The notes under the pieces are model-generated. The model searched no databases, was not told the origin of the DNA, and worked only from the letters and a program-made list of their open reading frames with translations. The translations under genes were made by a program, and so were the position numbers. DNA of 40,850 bases from Candidatus Schekmanbacteria bacterium (GTDB taxonomy: Bacteria > CSSED10-310 > JACPHN01), in contig JACPHN010000134.1 of the NCBI GenBank assembly GCA_016188575.1, positions 1 through 40,850 on the forward strand, read 5' to 3'. Below, in pieces: positions 1 through 9,241 of this stretch (the first letter of the stretch is position 1; the number at the start of each line of letters is the position of its first letter).

Positions 1-488
1 AGCGCGGGGTCGTCAAGGTCAGCGACGAAGTCGAGATCGTCGGTATTCGCGAGACCAAGAAGACGGTGTGCACTGGCGTGGAAATGTTCCGCAAGCTGCT
101 CGACCAGGGCGAGGCCGGGGACAACGTGGGCTGCCTGCTGCGCGGTATCAAGCGCGAAGAAGTCGATCGCGGACAGGTGTTGGCCAAGCCCGGATCGATC
201 ACGCCCCATACCAAGTTCAAGGCGGAAATCTACGTGCTGTCGAAAGAAGAAGGCGGGCGGCACACGCCATTCTTCAATGGCTATCGACCGCAGTTTTACT
301 TTAGAACGACCGACGTTACCGGCGCGGTGACTCTCCCCGACGGCGTCGACATGGTCATGCCCGGTGACAACGTGGCCGTTACCGTGCAACTCATCACGCC
401 GATCGCCATGGAGGATGGCTTGCGATTCGCCGTCCGCGAAGGCGGCAGAACTGTAGGCGCCGGGGTGGTTGCGACAATACTGGAATAG
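1..488 (+). CDS. tuf: Elongation factor Tu, 3' portion (partial)
   Basis: The frame is open from the first bases of the window and ends at TAG 486-488. It covers the last ~160 residues of EF-Tu, the GTPase that delivers aminoacyl-tRNA to the ribosome. Visible family blocks belong to beta-barrel domains 2 and 3: [40 protein letters not shown], the [15 protein letters not shown] block and the C-terminal [16 protein letters not shown]. The GTPase domain lies outside the window. Placement directly before rpsJ is the common str-to-S10 junction, so rpsL, rpsG and fusA are expected upstream. Identification is secure; only the 5' end is missing. Confidence 0.97.
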   Translation, partial: RGVVKVSDEVEIVGIRETKKTVCTGVEMFRKLLDQGEAGDNVGCLLRGIKREEVDRGQVLAKPGSITPHTKFKAEIYVLSKEEGGRHTPFFNGYRPQFYFRTTDVTGAVTLPDGVDMVMPGDNVAVTVQLITPIAMEDGLRFAVREGGRTVGAGVVATILE

Positions 489-494
489 GCTCCA

Positions 495-520
495 GCGGCG
501 CCACCATGCGGTGGCGCCGC
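495..520 (+). other. Perfect 11-bp hairpin between tuf and rpsJ
   Basis: The arms 495-505 (GCGGCGCCACC) and 510-520 are exact reverse complements around the 4-base loop ATGC. There is no following T-run, so it is not a canonical intrinsic terminator. It starts 6 bases after the tuf stop and ends 25 bases before the rpsJ start. It could be an attenuator, an mRNA processing or stability element, or a protein-binding leader of the S10 operon. The structure is seen directly; the role is inference. Confidence 0.6.
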
Positions 521-545
521 CAGCCGCGTGAAAATGAGGACCGAC

Positions 546-851
546 ATGGAGCAGAGAATTCGCATCAAACTAAAAGCCTATGACCACAGGCTTCTCGATA
601 AGTCTGCCCGCGAAATTGCTAACGAAGTTGAACGAACAGGTGCTCGAGTTGTTGGCCCTGTCCCGCTTCCCACTAAGATTAGCCGCTACACAGTGCTGCG
701 GTCTCCGCACGTTGACAAGAAGTCACGGGAGCAGTTTGAGATTCGCACGCACAAGCGGCTGGTGGATATTGTGAGCTGCACGCCGGAAACCATAGATGCG
801 CTAACTCGGCTGGATCTTCCGGCTGGCGTGGACGTAGAGATCAAGCAGTAG
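546..851 (+). CDS. rpsJ: 30S ribosomal protein S10
   Basis: Encodes 101 residues, the usual S10 length, starting [19 protein letters not shown]10 sits in the 30S head and also forms a transcription antitermination complex with NusB in bacteria. The conserved GPVPLPTK and [13 protein letters not shown] blocks are present. An in-frame ATG lies 18 bases upstream at 528, but 546 is preferred because TGAGGA (535-540) is correctly spaced and the protein then begins at the family-typical position. First gene of the S10 cluster, 10 bases before rplC. Confidence 0.97.
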   Translation: MEQRIRIKLKAYDHRLLDKSAREIANEVERTGARVVGPVPLPTKISRYTVLRSPHVDKKSREQFEIRTHKRLVDIVSCTPETIDALTRLDLPAGVDVEIKQ

Positions 852-861
852 GGGAAACGAA

Positions 862-1497
862 ATGACAGCTTCACGCATGGGCTTATTAGGCCGGAAGGTA
901 GGAATGACCCGTATCTTCCTCGAGGACGGTACGGTCGTTCCCGTTACCGTCATCAAGGCCGGCCCTTGCCCAGTAGTGAGAACCAAATTGGCAAGCGGGA
1001 AAGACCGGTACAATGCGGTGGTGGTGGCCTTCGAGCCAGTTCGACCCAAAGTCGTGCGGCGGCCCGAGCTTAGCTACTTCCAGCAGCACCAGTTGCCGCC
1101 ACACCGCTACCTGCGGGAGTTTCGCACACAAGATGCGCCTGAGGCAACGGCCGGTGACGTACTGAAGGTGACGATGTTCGGGGCGAACGAGATCGTCGAC
1201 GTAACGGGAAAGAGAAAGGGTCGGGGTTTCCAGGGAGTCATGAAGCGACACGGTTTCCACGGACTGCCAGGGTCTCATGGTACCAAGCTGAAGGACCGGC
1301 ATCCTGGCTCCATCGGCGCTTGTGCATACCCGGCACGCGTGTTTCCAGGCAAACGAATGGCCGGCCGCATGGGCGCGGACGTGGTGACCACGAGAGGGCT
1401 GCGGGTCGTCGGTGTCAAGGAGGAGGAGAACCTCCTGCTCATCAGAGGCGCGGTGCCCGGACCCAGTGGCGGACTGGTCATCGTTCGCAAACGGTAG
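862..1497 (+). CDS. rplC: 50S ribosomal protein L3
   Basis: A protein of 211 residues that begins [19 protein letters not shown], the standard L3 N-terminus that binds 23S rRNA near the peptidyl transferase centre. The glycine-rich loop region is intact ([20 protein letters not shown] followed by a [19 protein letters not shown]-like stretch). A second ATG at 877 (MGLLGRK) is possible, but 862 has AGGGGA upstream with good spacing. The methylatable Gln region used by PrmB is present as GFQGV. Lies between rpsJ and rplD in the S10 order. Confidence 0.97.
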   Translation: MTASRMGLLGRKVGMTRIFLEDGTVVPVTVIKAGPCPVVRTKLASGKDRYNAVVVAFEPVRPKVVRRPELSYFQQHQLPPHRYLREFRTQDAPEATAGDVLKVTMFGANEIVDVTGKRKGRGFQGVMKRHGFHGLPGSHGTKLKDRHPGSIGACAYPARVFPGKRMAGRMGADVVTTRGLRVVGVKEEENLLLIRGAVPGPSGGLVIVRKR

Positions 1498-1520
1498 CGG
1501 TAGACAGGGAGGTTGGAGAT

Positions 1521-2213
1521 ATGGCAGAAGTGACACTCTACGGACGGCAGGGCGAGCAAGTCGGCACTGCTACGCTGGCTGACAGCGTCTTCGCCCGTGA
1601 GCCCAACCTGCACTTGGTGCATGAGGTCATGGTTGCCCAGCTCAGCAATAAGCGACGAGGAACGGCAGCTACCAAAACCAAAGGCGAGGTTGAGGGCGGC
1701 GCGCGCAAACCTTGGCGGCAGAAGAAAACGGGGCGCGCACGCGCGGGCTCGACGAGATCTCCTCTTTGGAGAGGAGGCGGTACCGTCTTTGGCCCGTCGC
1801 CCAGAGGGTACGCAAAGAATCCCACCAAGAAGGTGCGCAAGGCCGCTCTGGCCTCTGCACTAAGTGTCCGCCTGCGCGAATCCCGCGTGCGCGTAGTTGA
1901 TGATTTTGCAATGGCCGCGCCGAAGACCCGGGAGTTTCAGGCGCTCCTGCATGGACTCGGAGTCCAGGCCGAACGCGTCTTGGTTGTGCTCGGGCAGGAG
2001 AACCAGAACGTATACCTCTCAGCCCGAAACATTCCCGGTGTCAGTGTGGTCCGGGAATGGGCGTACGACCAGGGCGAAAACGAGGACCCGATCCAACCGA
2101 ATCGGGGCGGAACGTATAGCTCGCAGGGTGTAACTCTTTATCACGTGGTCTCGAACGACTGGATTGTAATCCTTCGATCAGCTCTTCCTAGCCTTCAGCA
2201 GCGCCTAAAGTAG
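1521..2213 (+). CDS. rplD: 50S ribosomal protein L4 with internal insertion
   Basis: Encodes 230 residues. L4 lines the polypeptide exit tunnel and in some bacteria represses its own operon. The tunnel-loop region is recognisable: RRGTAATKTKGEVEGGARKP, then KKTGRARAGSTRSPLWRGGG and GPSPRGYAKNPTKKVRKAAL. The start at ATG 1521 follows GGAGAT; a much longer upstream opening (from 1320) is a shadow inside rplC. The C-terminal part is unusual: between IPGVSVV and the final helix LPSLQQRLK there are about 20 extra residues (roughly residues 178-204, containing EWAYDQGENEDPIQPNRGG) compared with ordinary L4, where this linker is short. Frame and base use do not change, so it reads as a genuine lineage insertion. 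Confidence 0.95.
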   Translation: MAEVTLYGRQGEQVGTATLADSVFAREPNLHLVHEVMVAQLSNKRRGTAATKTKGEVEGGARKPWRQKKTGRARAGSTRSPLWRGGGTVFGPSPRGYAKNPTKKVRKAALASALSVRLRESRVRVVDDFAMAAPKTREFQALLHGLGVQAERVLVVLGQENQNVYLSARNIPGVSVVREWAYDQGENEDPIQPNRGGTYSSQGVTLYHVVSNDWIVILRSALPSLQQRLK

Positions 2214-2221
2214 AGGTACCA

Positions 2222-2509
2222 ATGAACACCCGCGAGATCATAGTGAAACCGTTGTGGACGGAGAAAACTACGGCGCTGAAGGACAAGGCGAACCAGGTCG
2301 GCTTTGTAGTGGACGGGAAGGCTAACAAAATAGAGATTGCCAAAGCTGTAGAGAGCATTTTCTCGGTAAAGGTCGAAAAGGTCCGTGTTATCCGGCTGAG
2401 AGGTAAGGTAAAGCGCATGGGACGGCACCTTGGCCGGAGATCCGACTGGAAAAAGGCGTACGTCACGCTCCAAAAAGGCGCGAAGATCGAAGTGTTTGAA
2501 GGCGTATAG
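2222..2509 (+). CDS. rplW: 50S ribosomal protein L23
   Basis: A 95-residue protein that starts [20 protein letters not shown], matching the L23 pattern of a KP-(L/V)-xTEK block near the N-terminus. L23 sits at the tunnel exit and docks trigger factor and SRP. The motif [20 protein letters not shown] is the typical central basic loop, and [19 protein letters not shown] is the conserved C-terminal strand. It begins 8 bases after rplD with GAGGTACC upstream. Confidence 0.97.
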   Translation: MNTREIIVKPLWTEKTTALKDKANQVGFVVDGKANKIEIAKAVESIFSVKVEKVRVIRLRGKVKRMGRHLGRRSDWKKAYVTLQKGAKIEVFEGV

Positions 2510-2520
2510 GAACCCAAGCG

Positions 2521-3345
2521 ATGGCTATCAAAAAGTGCAAGCCGACTAGCCCGGGACGGCGATTTCAGACCTCGCTAAGCACCGAAGGGCTATCCAAGGA
2601 GGACCCGGAGCGGAGTCTCCTGCAACCGTTGCGAGAGCGCGCCGGTCGCAACTCATACGGAAGAGTGACGGCCAGACGCCGTGGCGGAGGTCACAAGCGG
2701 CAGTACCGGGTTGTTGACTTCAGGCGATGGCAGAAAGAAGGCGTGCCCGCAGAAGTTGTGCGGCTCGAATACGACCCGAATCGCTCGGCTACTATAGCAC
2801 TGCTGCAGTACGCGGACGGAGAAAAACGGTACATTATTGCTCCGCTCGGCCTGAATACCGGCGATACCGTAAGCTGTGGTGGTGGGGCAGAGATACGCGT
2901 GGGAAATTGCCTGCGCCTGGGCGACATCCCGCTAGGAACAGTTGTCCATTCCATCGAGCTCCGCCCCAAGACCAAAGCGCAGCTAGTGCGAAGCGCGGGG
3001 GCTGGTGCCCAGCTCCGGGCGAAAGAAGGGAATCGCGCCCTGTTGCGCATGCCCTCGGGTGAGGTTCGATACGTGAACATCAACTGCCTCGCGACCATCG
3101 GCCAGGTCGGCAATGTTGAGCATGGAAACGTGAGTATCGGAAAGGCAGGTCGCTCGCGCTGGCTCGGCCGGAGGCCAAAAGTGCGAGGTGTTGCAATGAA
3201 CCCAATTGATCACCCCCACGGCGGCGGCGAAGGGCGCACGTCCGGCGGGCGGCATCCCGTGTCACCATGGGGCGTCCCCACGAAGGGTAAGAAGACACGT
3301 CGCCGAAAACCTTCCGATCGGGATATTGTGAGTCGACGGAAATAA
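2521..3345 (+). CDS. rplB: 50S ribosomal protein L2
   Basis: Encodes 274 residues, normal for L2, a primary 23S rRNA binder needed for subunit association and peptidyl transfer. It starts [19 protein letters not shown]. Diagnostic blocks are [20 protein letters not shown], the [20 protein letters not shown] region and [20 protein letters not shown], which includes the conserved HPHGGGEGR loop. No truncation or unusual extension is seen. Confidence 0.98.
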   Translation: MAIKKCKPTSPGRRFQTSLSTEGLSKEDPERSLLQPLRERAGRNSYGRVTARRRGGGHKRQYRVVDFRRWQKEGVPAEVVRLEYDPNRSATIALLQYADGEKRYIIAPLGLNTGDTVSCGGGAEIRVGNCLRLGDIPLGTVVHSIELRPKTKAQLVRSAGAGAQLRAKEGNRALLRMPSGEVRYVNINCLATIGQVGNVEHGNVSIGKAGRSRWLGRRPKVRGVAMNPIDHPHGGGEGRTSGGRHPVSPWGVPTKGKKTRRRKPSDRDIVSRRK

Positions 3346-3367
3346 GTGAGGAAAGGTACCCCCGAGC

Positions 3368-3655
3368 ATGTCCAGATCTGTTAAGAAGGGGCCATTCATC
3401 GAGCCTAAGCTGTTGGGGCACATTCGCGAGATGAACGAGACTCTAGATAAGAAAGTCCTGAAGACGTGGTCCAGAGCCTCAACGATCGTCCCGGATTTTG
3501 TAGGCCACACATTCGCAGTACACAACGGAAAGAAGTTTGTCCCAGTATACGTGAGCGAAGCAATGGTTGGCCACAAGCTAGGCGAGTTTTCGCCGACAAG
3601 GACATTTCGGGGCCATGCCGGATCTAAGGCCGAGCGTAAGGCAAAGAAGCGATAG
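3368..3655 (+). CDS. rpsS: 30S ribosomal protein S19
   Basis: Encodes 95 residues starting [16 protein letters not shown], the signature S19 N-terminus. It contacts 16S rRNA in the 30S head next to S13. Conserved segments [30 protein letters not shown] and [13 protein letters not shown] can be read in order. AGGAAAGG upstream supports ATG 3368. It is followed by rplV after a 19-base gap. Confidence 0.97.
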   Translation: MSRSVKKGPFIEPKLLGHIREMNETLDKKVLKTWSRASTIVPDFVGHTFAVHNGKKFVPVYVSEAMVGHKLGEFSPTRTFRGHAGSKAERKAKKR

Positions 3656-3674
3656 ATCCAGGAGCATTGAAGAA

Positions 3675-4058
3675 ATGGTAACCGTGAACAAGTCCCGTAG
3701 TCTTGGACTCAGTGCCTCACCAATCAGGGCGTCGGCGCGCGACCAACGGATTTCGGCGTACAAGGCGCGGCTGGTCATTGACATGATTCGAAACCGGCCT
3801 GTGGAGAACGCTCTGGACATCTTGCGAAACTCGCCAAAGAAAGCAGCGCGATTGATCGAACGTGTCGTGCGCTCCGCAGTCGCCAACGCACAGCAAACGC
3901 ACGGAGTCATGGACGTTGAAGACCTGGTCGTGTCACGCGCCTTCGTGGACGAGGGACGTTCCGTCAAGAAATGGAGACCACGGGCGCAAGGCCGTGCCAA
4001 CCGCATTCTGAAGAGATCAAGTCACATTACAGTCGAGCTGGTTCAGCCTGGCTCGTAA
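3675..4058 (+). CDS. rplV: 50S ribosomal protein L22
   Basis: A 127-residue protein using ATG 3675, with AGGAG at 3660-3664. L22 forms part of the exit-tunnel constriction. Typical residues are ISAYKARLVIDMIRNRPVEN, the helix SPKKAARLIERVVRSAVANA and the loop tip KKWRPRAQGRANRILKRSSH, which is the macrolide-associated beta hairpin. The upstream opening to 3615 overlaps rpsS and lacks a ribosome-binding site at that position. The N-terminus is about 10-15 residues longer than in E. coli L22; a GTG at 3684 would remove three of these. Confidence 0.95.
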   Translation: MVTVNKSRSLGLSASPIRASARDQRISAYKARLVIDMIRNRPVENALDILRNSPKKAARLIERVVRSAVANAQQTHGVMDVEDLVVSRAFVDEGRSVKKWRPRAQGRANRILKRSSHITVELVQPGS

Positions 4059-4082
4059 AAGCTCGTATCAGGAGGTGCCCAG

Positions 4083-4907
4083 TTGGGTCAGAAAGTTCAT
4101 CCGCTCGGCTTTCGCCTGGGTATTACGAAGACCTGGGACTCGAAATGGTATGCCGAGCCGCGGCAGTACGCTGCGCTATTCCATGAGGACCTCGAGATCC
4201 GCAGATTCGTCAAGCGCGAGTTCGGGGGAGCAGGAGTCTCCAAGGTGGAGATCGAACGGGCAGGCGATGAGGCGCGCGTGGTCATCCACACCGCCCGCCC
4301 CGGTCTGGTCATCGGCAGGAAGGGTGAGAAGGTCGAGCGACTGAAAAAGGACCTCCAGGCCCTCACCAAGAAGAACATGTATATCGATATCCAGGAAGTC
4401 AAACCCGCCGAGCTGGACGCGCAACTCGTTGCTGAAAGCATTGCCGGCCAACTAGAGCGTCGGGTTGCCTTCCGCCGCGCGATGAAAAAGGCTATTGCAT
4501 CCGCCAGGCGATTGGGCGCCAAGGGCGTGCGCGTGGCTGTGGGCGGCCGCCTCGGCGGAGCTGAAATGGCGCGCAGGGAGCAATACCTGGAAGGCCAAGT
4601 GCCGTTGCACACGCTGCGCGCCGATATCAATTTCGGCTTCTCGGTTGCGCGCACAACCTACGGCGCTATTGGCGTGAAGTGCTGGATTTATCGCGGGACA
4701 ATTGCAGGTACCGAAGCCCTGCCGCCGGAGCGTGAAATCCTGGGTGCCTGGCGAGAGCCCGTTCCGCGCCCCCGAGGCGAAAAGGTCACCGAAGGAGTCC
4801 GAGTGCGCAAGCGCACGCGAGGGTCAGGTGGCGCTGAGACTCCCGGGCGGCGCGACTCTCATGGCGCCCGGCCAGCGAGACGCTCAGGCAGCGACCAAGA
4901 CGACTAA
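4083..4907 (+). CDS. rpsC: 30S ribosomal protein S3 with long C-terminal tail
   Basis: Starts at TTG 4083 behind a strong AGGAGGTG (4070-4077), giving 274 residues beginning [21 protein letters not shown]3 lines the mRNA entry channel and contributes to helicase activity. The KH domain is visible ([20 protein letters not shown]), as are the C-terminal domain blocks [17 protein letters not shown] and [19 protein letters not shown]. After about residue 212 comes a tail of roughly 60 residues rich in Pro, Arg, Gly and Ser ending GSDQDD, longer than the short tail of typical S3. The tail lacks a recognised domain. Confidence 0.96.
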   Translation: MGQKVHPLGFRLGITKTWDSKWYAEPRQYAALFHEDLEIRRFVKREFGGAGVSKVEIERAGDEARVVIHTARPGLVIGRKGEKVERLKKDLQALTKKNMYIDIQEVKPAELDAQLVAESIAGQLERRVAFRRAMKKAIASARRLGAKGVRVAVGGRLGGAEMARREQYLEGQVPLHTLRADINFGFSVARTTYGAIGVKCWIYRGTIAGTEALPPEREILGAWREPVPRPRGEKVTEGVRVRKRTRGSGGAETPGRRDSHGARPARRSGSDQDD

Positions 4908-4925
4908 CGAGTAGGAGTCTGTGCC

Positions 4926-5342
4926 ATGTTGATGCCGCGTAAGGTGAAGTTTCGCAAGCAGCAACGCGGGCGGATGAGAGGAACCGCAACGCGAGGAAAC
5001 GAGGTAAGTTTCGGCGATTACGCTATGCAGGCACTTGAGCCGGGCTGGGTATCGTCAAAGCAAATAGAAGCCGCCCGCGTCGCGATGACCAGGAAGGTTA
5101 AACGCGGAGGGCGCATTTGGATTCGTATTTTCCCGGACAAGCCATTCACGAAGAAGCCGGCGGAGACTCGCATGGGCAAGGGGAAGGGCGCCCCAGAGGG
5201 CTGGGTAGCCGTTATCAAGCCAGGCAGAATCCTCTACGAGATGGAAGGGATCGAGGAAGAGCTCGCCAAGGAGGCAATGCGAGTCGCTGCCCACAAACTT
5301 CCGATCAAGGTGCGATTCGCGAAGAGAATCGGAATCTCCTAG
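4926..5342 (+). CDS. rplP: 50S ribosomal protein L16
   Basis: Encodes 138 residues starting [20 protein letters not shown]16 helps position tRNA in the A site. The central [20 protein letters not shown] and the loop [20 protein letters not shown] are diagnostic; the latter contains the Arg region hydroxylated by YcfD-type enzymes in some bacteria. TAGGAG sits 8 bases before ATG 4926. Confidence 0.97.
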   Translation: MLMPRKVKFRKQQRGRMRGTATRGNEVSFGDYAMQALEPGWVSSKQIEAARVAMTRKVKRGGRIWIRIFPDKPFTKKPAETRMGKGKGAPEGWVAVIKPGRILYEMEGIEEELAKEAMRVAAHKLPIKVRFAKRIGIS

Positions 5343-5363
5343 GAAAGCAGATCAGGGCATACC

Positions 5364-5582
5364 ATGGCTAATGAAGATAAGACAAGGGCGCGTGACTTGC
5401 GAGAGCGCACGCAAGAGGAGCTTGCCCTGACGCTGGAAGACCTCGTGGAAGAGCACTTTAACCTCCGCGTCAAGGCATCGACGGGTCAAATTGAGAGTCC
5501 GAGCCGCTTACGCACGGTGCGGCGGGCGATTGCGCGCGTGAAGACCGTTCAACGAATGCGCGAGCTTGAGCGGAGGTCCTGA
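5364..5582 (+). CDS. rpmC: 50S ribosomal protein L29
   Basis: A small all-helical protein of 72 residues found at the tunnel exit next to L23. The sequence reads as two helices: [20 protein letters not shown], then [19 protein letters not shown] and [18 protein letters not shown], which fits the L29 coiled hairpin. Its TGA stop (5580-5582) shares its last base with the rpsQ ATG, so the two are probably translationally coupled. The upstream ribosome-binding site is weak. Confidence 0.95.
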   Translation: MANEDKTRARDLRERTQEELALTLEDLVEEHFNLRVKASTGQIESPSRLRTVRRAIARVKTVQRMRELERRS

Positions 5583-5869
5583 TGGGAACGGAAAGGTCTG
5601 GTCAGAGAAAGAAACGCACTGGCGTGGTGGTGTCCAACGGCATGAACAAGTCCGTAGTCGTAGCTGTTGAACGACTGTTCCGTCACCCGATCTACAAGAA
5701 GGTTGTCCGCAGCACCAGGAAGTTCATGGCGCATGACGAAGAAAATGCGTGCGGGATCGGGGACAAGGTTGTTCTGGAGGAAACCCGTCCCCTCAGCAAG
5801 TGCAAGCGCTGGCGCGTCGTGAGCATAGTGGAGCGGGCGACACTCGTTGAAGGTTCCGGGAAGCCATAG
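5582..5869 (+). CDS. rpsQ: 30S ribosomal protein S17
   Basis: Encodes 95 residues of the OB-fold protein S17, which binds helix 11 of 16S rRNA. The motif [20 protein letters not shown] followed by [19 protein letters not shown] and [20 protein letters not shown] is the family pattern. It overlaps the rpmC stop by one base. Confidence 0.96.
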   Translation: MGTERSGQRKKRTGVVVSNGMNKSVVVAVERLFRHPIYKKVVRSTRKFMAHDEENACGIGDKVVLEETRPLSKCKRWRVVSIVERATLVEGSGKP

Positions 5870-5896
5870 AGCTTGGACCGGCCTTGGAGGTGAAGA

Positions 5897-6265
5897 ATGA
5901 TCCAGCTGCGGACAATGCTTCAGGCAGCCGATAACTCGGGTGCCAAGAAGCTACAATGCATCAAGGTGCTTGGCGGCACGAGGCGGCGAGTTGCGGAGCT
6001 CGGTGATACTATCGTAGTCTCGGTCAAGGAAGCCACACCCCGAGGGAACGTGAAGAAGGGCGAAGTGGTGAAGGCAGTCGTTGTTCGAACTACAAAGGAG
6101 TATGGCAGAAAGGACGGCAGCTACATCAAGTTCGACTCGAACGCTGTCGTGTTGGTGAACAACCAGAACGAGCCAATAGGGACTCGCGTCTTTGGACCTG
6201 TTGCGCGCGAGCTGCGAGATCGGAACTTCATGAAAATAATCTCGCTGGCGCCGGAGGTCATCTGA
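5897..6265 (+). CDS. rplN: 50S ribosomal protein L14
   Basis: Has 122 residues, exactly the usual L14 length. It begins [20 protein letters not shown], a near-invariant bacterial start, and contains [20 protein letters not shown] and [20 protein letters not shown], ending [13 protein letters not shown]14 lies at the subunit interface. GGAGG precedes ATG 5897 with good spacing. Confidence 0.98.
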   Translation: MIQLRTMLQAADNSGAKKLQCIKVLGGTRRRVAELGDTIVVSVKEATPRGNVKKGEVVKAVVVRTTKEYGRKDGSYIKFDSNAVVLVNNQNEPIGTRVFGPVARELRDRNFMKIISLAPEVI

Positions 6266-6588
6266 TGGCAGCGCGTCTTGGAATCAAGAAAGGTGACGTC
6301 GTGCAGGTCCTGGCGGGTAAGGACAAGGGAAAGCGCGGGAAAATACTCAGGGTCGACCTTGGCAAGCGCGCAGTGACCGTAGAACGGGCCAACTTCGTGC
6401 AGCGACATAGGAAACCCACTAGCGCGCAGCGGCAAGGAGGCATCTTGGAGATCGAAGCCGGGATTGACGTCTCGAATGTCGGTATCGTCTGCAAGTCCTG
6501 TGACCGACCAGTGCGCGCGCGGGCTAAGATTCTTGAAAACGGTAGCAAAGTCCGCGTCTGTCATCGGTGCGCGGAGGTACTGGACTAA
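6265..6588 (+). CDS. rplX: 50S ribosomal protein L24 (four-cysteine form)
   Basis: Encodes 107 residues and shares one base with the rplN stop. The KOW domain is clear: [21 protein letters not shown]24 initiates 50S assembly by binding the 5' part of 23S rRNA. The C-terminal half contains paired cysteines, VCKSC and VCHRC, which form a likely zinc ribbon; such cysteines are present in many but not all bacterial L24 proteins. The stop TAA overlaps the rplE ATG. Confidence 0.96.
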   Translation: MAARLGIKKGDVVQVLAGKDKGKRGKILRVDLGKRAVTVERANFVQRHRKPTSAQRQGGILEIEAGIDVSNVGIVCKSCDRPVRARAKILENGSKVRVCHRCAEVLD

Positions 6589-7157
6589 TGGCAGAGAAAG
6601 TTGAAAAGATAATACCCCGGCTCCAGGCAAGGTACCGGGAGGAAGTAGTTCCTGCAATGCGTGAGGAATTTGGATACAAGAACATCCTCCAGGTTCCTAA
6701 ATTGCAGAAGATCGTCGTGAATATGGGCTTGGGTGAGGCGATCCAGGATAACAAGCTGGTCGAGCATGCAATGAATGAGCTAACCCTGATAGTGGGGCAG
6801 AAACCTGTTGTCAGGCGCGCCCGAAAGTCCATCGCGGGATTCAAGCTGCGAGCAGGGATGCCGATCGGAGTGTGCGCGACGCTGCGCCGACAACGCATGT
6901 ACGAGTTCTTCGACCGACTGACAAGCGTTGCCCTGCCCCGTATTCGCGATTTCCAAGGTGTTACGGACAAGGCCTTCGACGGCCGGGGAAATTTCACGCT
7001 GGGAGTCACGGAACAGATTATTTTTCCTGAAATCCCTTACGAAAAGGTGGACAAGATTCGCGGGCTCGGCATTACGATCGTGACATCCGCTCGAACGGAC
7101 GAGGAAGGTCAGGCGTTGTTGCGACGCCTCGGAATGCCGTTCAAGAAAAAGGCATAG
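6588..7157 (+). CDS. rplE: 50S ribosomal protein L5
   Basis: Encodes 189 residues starting [20 protein letters not shown] at ATG 6588 inside the rplX stop (TAATG), with GGAGG at about 6572. L5 is a 5S rRNA binder of the central protuberance. Conserved stretches are [56 protein letters not shown] and the [20 protein letters not shown] block. An upstream in-frame ATG at 6567 is inside rplX and not needed. Confidence 0.97.
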   Translation: MAEKVEKIIPRLQARYREEVVPAMREEFGYKNILQVPKLQKIVVNMGLGEAIQDNKLVEHAMNELTLIVGQKPVVRRARKSIAGFKLRAGMPIGVCATLRRQRMYEFFDRLTSVALPRIRDFQGVTDKAFDGRGNFTLGVTEQIIFPEIPYEKVDKIRGLGITIVTSARTDEEGQALLRRLGMPFKKKA

Positions 7158-7166
7158 AAGGCTGCT

Positions 7167-7355
7167 ATGGCAAAGAAGGCACTTGTCGAACAGTGGAAAC
7201 ACCATCGCGTAAAGTTCGAGGTACGATTCCACAACCGGTGTTCTCAGTGTGGGCGTCCCAGAGGGTACTTGCGAAGGTTTGGCCTTTGCCGGATATGCTT
7301 CCGAAAGTTGGCGCTCGAAGGACAGATCCCAGGCGTGGCCAAGGCTAGCTGGTAA
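7167..7355 (+). CDS. rpsN: 30S ribosomal protein S14, zinc-binding type
   Basis: A short S14 of 62 residues with the zinc knuckle CSQC-x-CRIC (motifs RCSQCGRP and [10 protein letters not shown]), ending IPGVAKASW. This is the zinc-dependent (type Z) S14 and lacks the ~40 extra residues of the zinc-free E. coli form. It stands between rplE and rpsH as in most bacteria. The preceding ribosome-binding site is weak. Confidence 0.97.
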   Translation: MAKKALVEQWKHHRVKFEVRFHNRCSQCGRPRGYLRRFGLCRICFRKLALEGQIPGVAKASW

Positions 7356-7371
7356 CAGAGGAGTAGCGCCG

Positions 7372-7764
7372 GTGGTCGTGAATGATCCAATTTCAGATTT
7401 CCTGACGCGGATTCGCAATGCGAATCTGGCCCGAAAAAGATCGGTCGAGGTCCTTCGGTCGAACCTGATACGCAGAATAGCCGACCTCCTTCAGGAAGAG
7501 GGGTACCTGCGAAAAGTCGAGGAGGGGGAAGGACAGTGGCTGCTCAGGCTGCAGTTTCGGCTCGGGACTCGCGGCGAGCGGCCGATTGGAGGGATACGCC
7601 GCGTGTCAAAGCCCGGAAAGCGAGTGTACGTCAAGGCCGACGAAGTCGCCGAGGTGTTGAACGGGCTCGGCATTTCAGTGATCTCCACTTCTCAGGGCAT
7701 CATGACAGACCGCGAGGCGCGCCGGCGAAAGATCGGGGGCGAAATCCTCTGCGAGGTCTGGTAG
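7372..7764 (+). CDS. rpsH: 30S ribosomal protein S8
   Basis: Starting at GTG 7372 (GAGGAG at 7358-7363, 8-base spacing) the product is 130 residues. It opens with VVNDPISDFLTRIRNANLAR, the typical S8 N-terminus. GTG 7378 is an alternative start two codons later. S8 binds central 16S rRNA and represses the spc operon in E. coli by binding its mRNA. The C-terminal STSQGIMTDREARRRKIGGE is diagnostic. The open frame upstream to 7249 overlaps rpsN and is not coding. Confidence 0.96.
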   Translation: MVVNDPISDFLTRIRNANLARKRSVEVLRSNLIRRIADLLQEEGYLRKVEEGEGQWLLRLQFRLGTRGERPIGGIRRVSKPGKRVYVKADEVAEVLNGLGISVISTSQGIMTDREARRRKIGGEILCEVW

Positions 7765-7777
7765 GGGAAAGTTGCTC

Positions 7778-8320
7778 ATGTCGCGGATAGGAAAACAACC
7801 AATCAAGATCCCCACGGGCGTAAAAGTGGCGATTTCCGGGGCCAAGGTCGACGTGACGGGGCCCAAAGGGACGCTCTCGTGGACTGTGCCAGCGGGAGTG
7901 CAGGCCACGGTCAGCGCCAACGAAGTGATTCTGACCCGCGCCAGTGACGATAGTCCGGTGCGGGCATTGCATGGGATGTCCCGGAGTCTCGTGGCCAATC
8001 TGGTGCGCGGAGTATCGGCAGGCTTCGAGAGGAAGCTTTTTATTGATGGAATCGGTTATCGAGCCGCGTTAGCGAGCGGGGGGCGCTCAATCGAGCTGGC
8101 CCTTGGGTTCTCGCATCCTGTAGAGTTCCTGCTTCCCGCGGGAATCACGGCGAAGACCGAGAAGCCTACGGAAGTGGTTGTCAGTGGCATAGACAAGTAC
8201 CTTGTAGGTGAAGTCGCCGCGCGGCTCCGTAGGCTGCGACCGGCCGAGCCGTACAAGGGTAAGGGCATTCGGTACGACGGCGAAGTTATCCGGCGCAAGG
8301 TCGGAAAGGCTGGAAAGTAA
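7778..8320 (+). CDS. rplF: 50S ribosomal protein L6
   Basis: Encodes 180 residues from ATG 7778 with the classic start [21 protein letters not shown] at 7772 would leave only 3 bases to the AGGGGA site, so ATG is chosen. L6 sits near the GTPase-associated centre. The second domain ends with the family signature [20 protein letters not shown]. Confidence 0.97.
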   Translation: MSRIGKQPIKIPTGVKVAISGAKVDVTGPKGTLSWTVPAGVQATVSANEVILTRASDDSPVRALHGMSRSLVANLVRGVSAGFERKLFIDGIGYRAALASGGRSIELALGFSHPVEFLLPAGITAKTEKPTEVVVSGIDKYLVGEVAARLRRLRPAEPYKGKGIRYDGEVIRRKVGKAGK

Positions 8321-8334
8321 TAGGAGTAGCGCTA

Positions 8335-8703
8335 ATGCCAGATACGTCGGTCGCCAGAGTCGCACGGGAGCGGCGCCATCAGCGAGTTCGGAAAAAAGTC
8401 TCGGGAACGCCGGAACGCCCCCGCCTTTCGGTGTTCAAGAGCCTTAGACATATCTATGCGCAGGTCATAGATGACTCTACAGGGCGGACGATCGCTTCAG
8501 CATCAACGCACTGCGAGGAAATCAGGCCGCAGCACAAGGGTTCCGCCAACGTGGATGTGGCGCGGCTCGTTGGAAAGCTCATCGCCGAGCGGGCAAGGGA
8601 AAAGGGGGTAACGACCGTCGTATTCGATCGCGGTGGTTATGTCTACCATGGCAAGATCAAGCAGCTTGCAGATGCTGCTCGGGAAGGAAAGCTGGAGTTC
8701 TGA
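8335..8703 (+). CDS. rplR: 50S ribosomal protein L18
   Basis: Encodes 122 residues. L18 binds 5S rRNA along with L5. Recognisable parts are [40 protein letters not shown] and [20 protein letters not shown], ending AAREGKLEF, the conserved C-terminus. AGGAG upstream of ATG 8335. The rpsE start follows its stop after one base. Confidence 0.97.
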   Translation: MPDTSVARVARERRHQRVRKKVSGTPERPRLSVFKSLRHIYAQVIDDSTGRTIASASTHCEEIRPQHKGSANVDVARLVGKLIAERAREKGVTTVVFDRGGYVYHGKIKQLADAAREGKLEF

Positions 8704-8704
8704 A

Positions 8705-9217
8705 ATGAGGAGAAACGGAGTACGGATAAACCCCGATGAGCTTGATCTTGTCGACAAGGTAATCTTCATCAACCGCGTCGCCAAGGTGGTGAAGGGCGGT
8801 CGCCGATTCTCGTTTAGCGCCCTCGTAGTCGTCGGTGACGGCAACGGATGCGTGGGTGTGGCCTCAGGAAAGGCCAAAGAGGTGCCGGAAGCTATTCGGA
8901 AGGCAGTGGAGCGCGCCAAGAAGAACCTGTTTCGCGTTCCCCTAAGTGGGGCCACACTGCCGCATCAGGTACTTGGTCACTTTGGCTCCGCCCACGTCCT
9001 CCTCAAGCCAGCCTCCGCGGGCACCGGCGTAATCGCCGGGGGGCCTGTCCGGGCGGTCATGGATGCCCTGGGGGTTCACGACGTGCTCACCAAGTCCCTG
9101 GGCACATCGAACCCACACAATGTGGTCAGAGCCACTCTCGACGGGCTGCTGATGGTAAAGAAGCCGGCGGCGGTCGCTCGTCTCCGGGGCAAGGAACTTG
9201 AGGAGCTGCACCCGTAG
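8705..9217 (+). CDS. rpsE: 30S ribosomal protein S5
   Basis: Using ATG 8705, 170 residues starting [21 protein letters not shown]5 is at the mRNA entry site and affects decoding fidelity. Typical blocks are [40 protein letters not shown] and [20 protein letters not shown] with the [16 protein letters not shown] segment. The longer frame to 8633 runs through rplR and is rejected. Confidence 0.96.
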   Translation: MRRNGVRINPDELDLVDKVIFINRVAKVVKGGRRFSFSALVVVGDGNGCVGVASGKAKEVPEAIRKAVERAKKNLFRVPLSGATLPHQVLGHFGSAHVLLKPASAGTGVIAGGPVRAVMDALGVHDVLTKSLGTSNPHNVVRATLDGLLMVKKPAAVARLRGKELEELHP

Positions 9218-9241
9218 CGGGGCGGAAACGGGCGATCCACG

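Noticed and set aside
886-1536. 216-residue minus-strand frame over rplC
   Set aside because: Shadow of L3; composition and lack of a ribosome-binding site do not support it.
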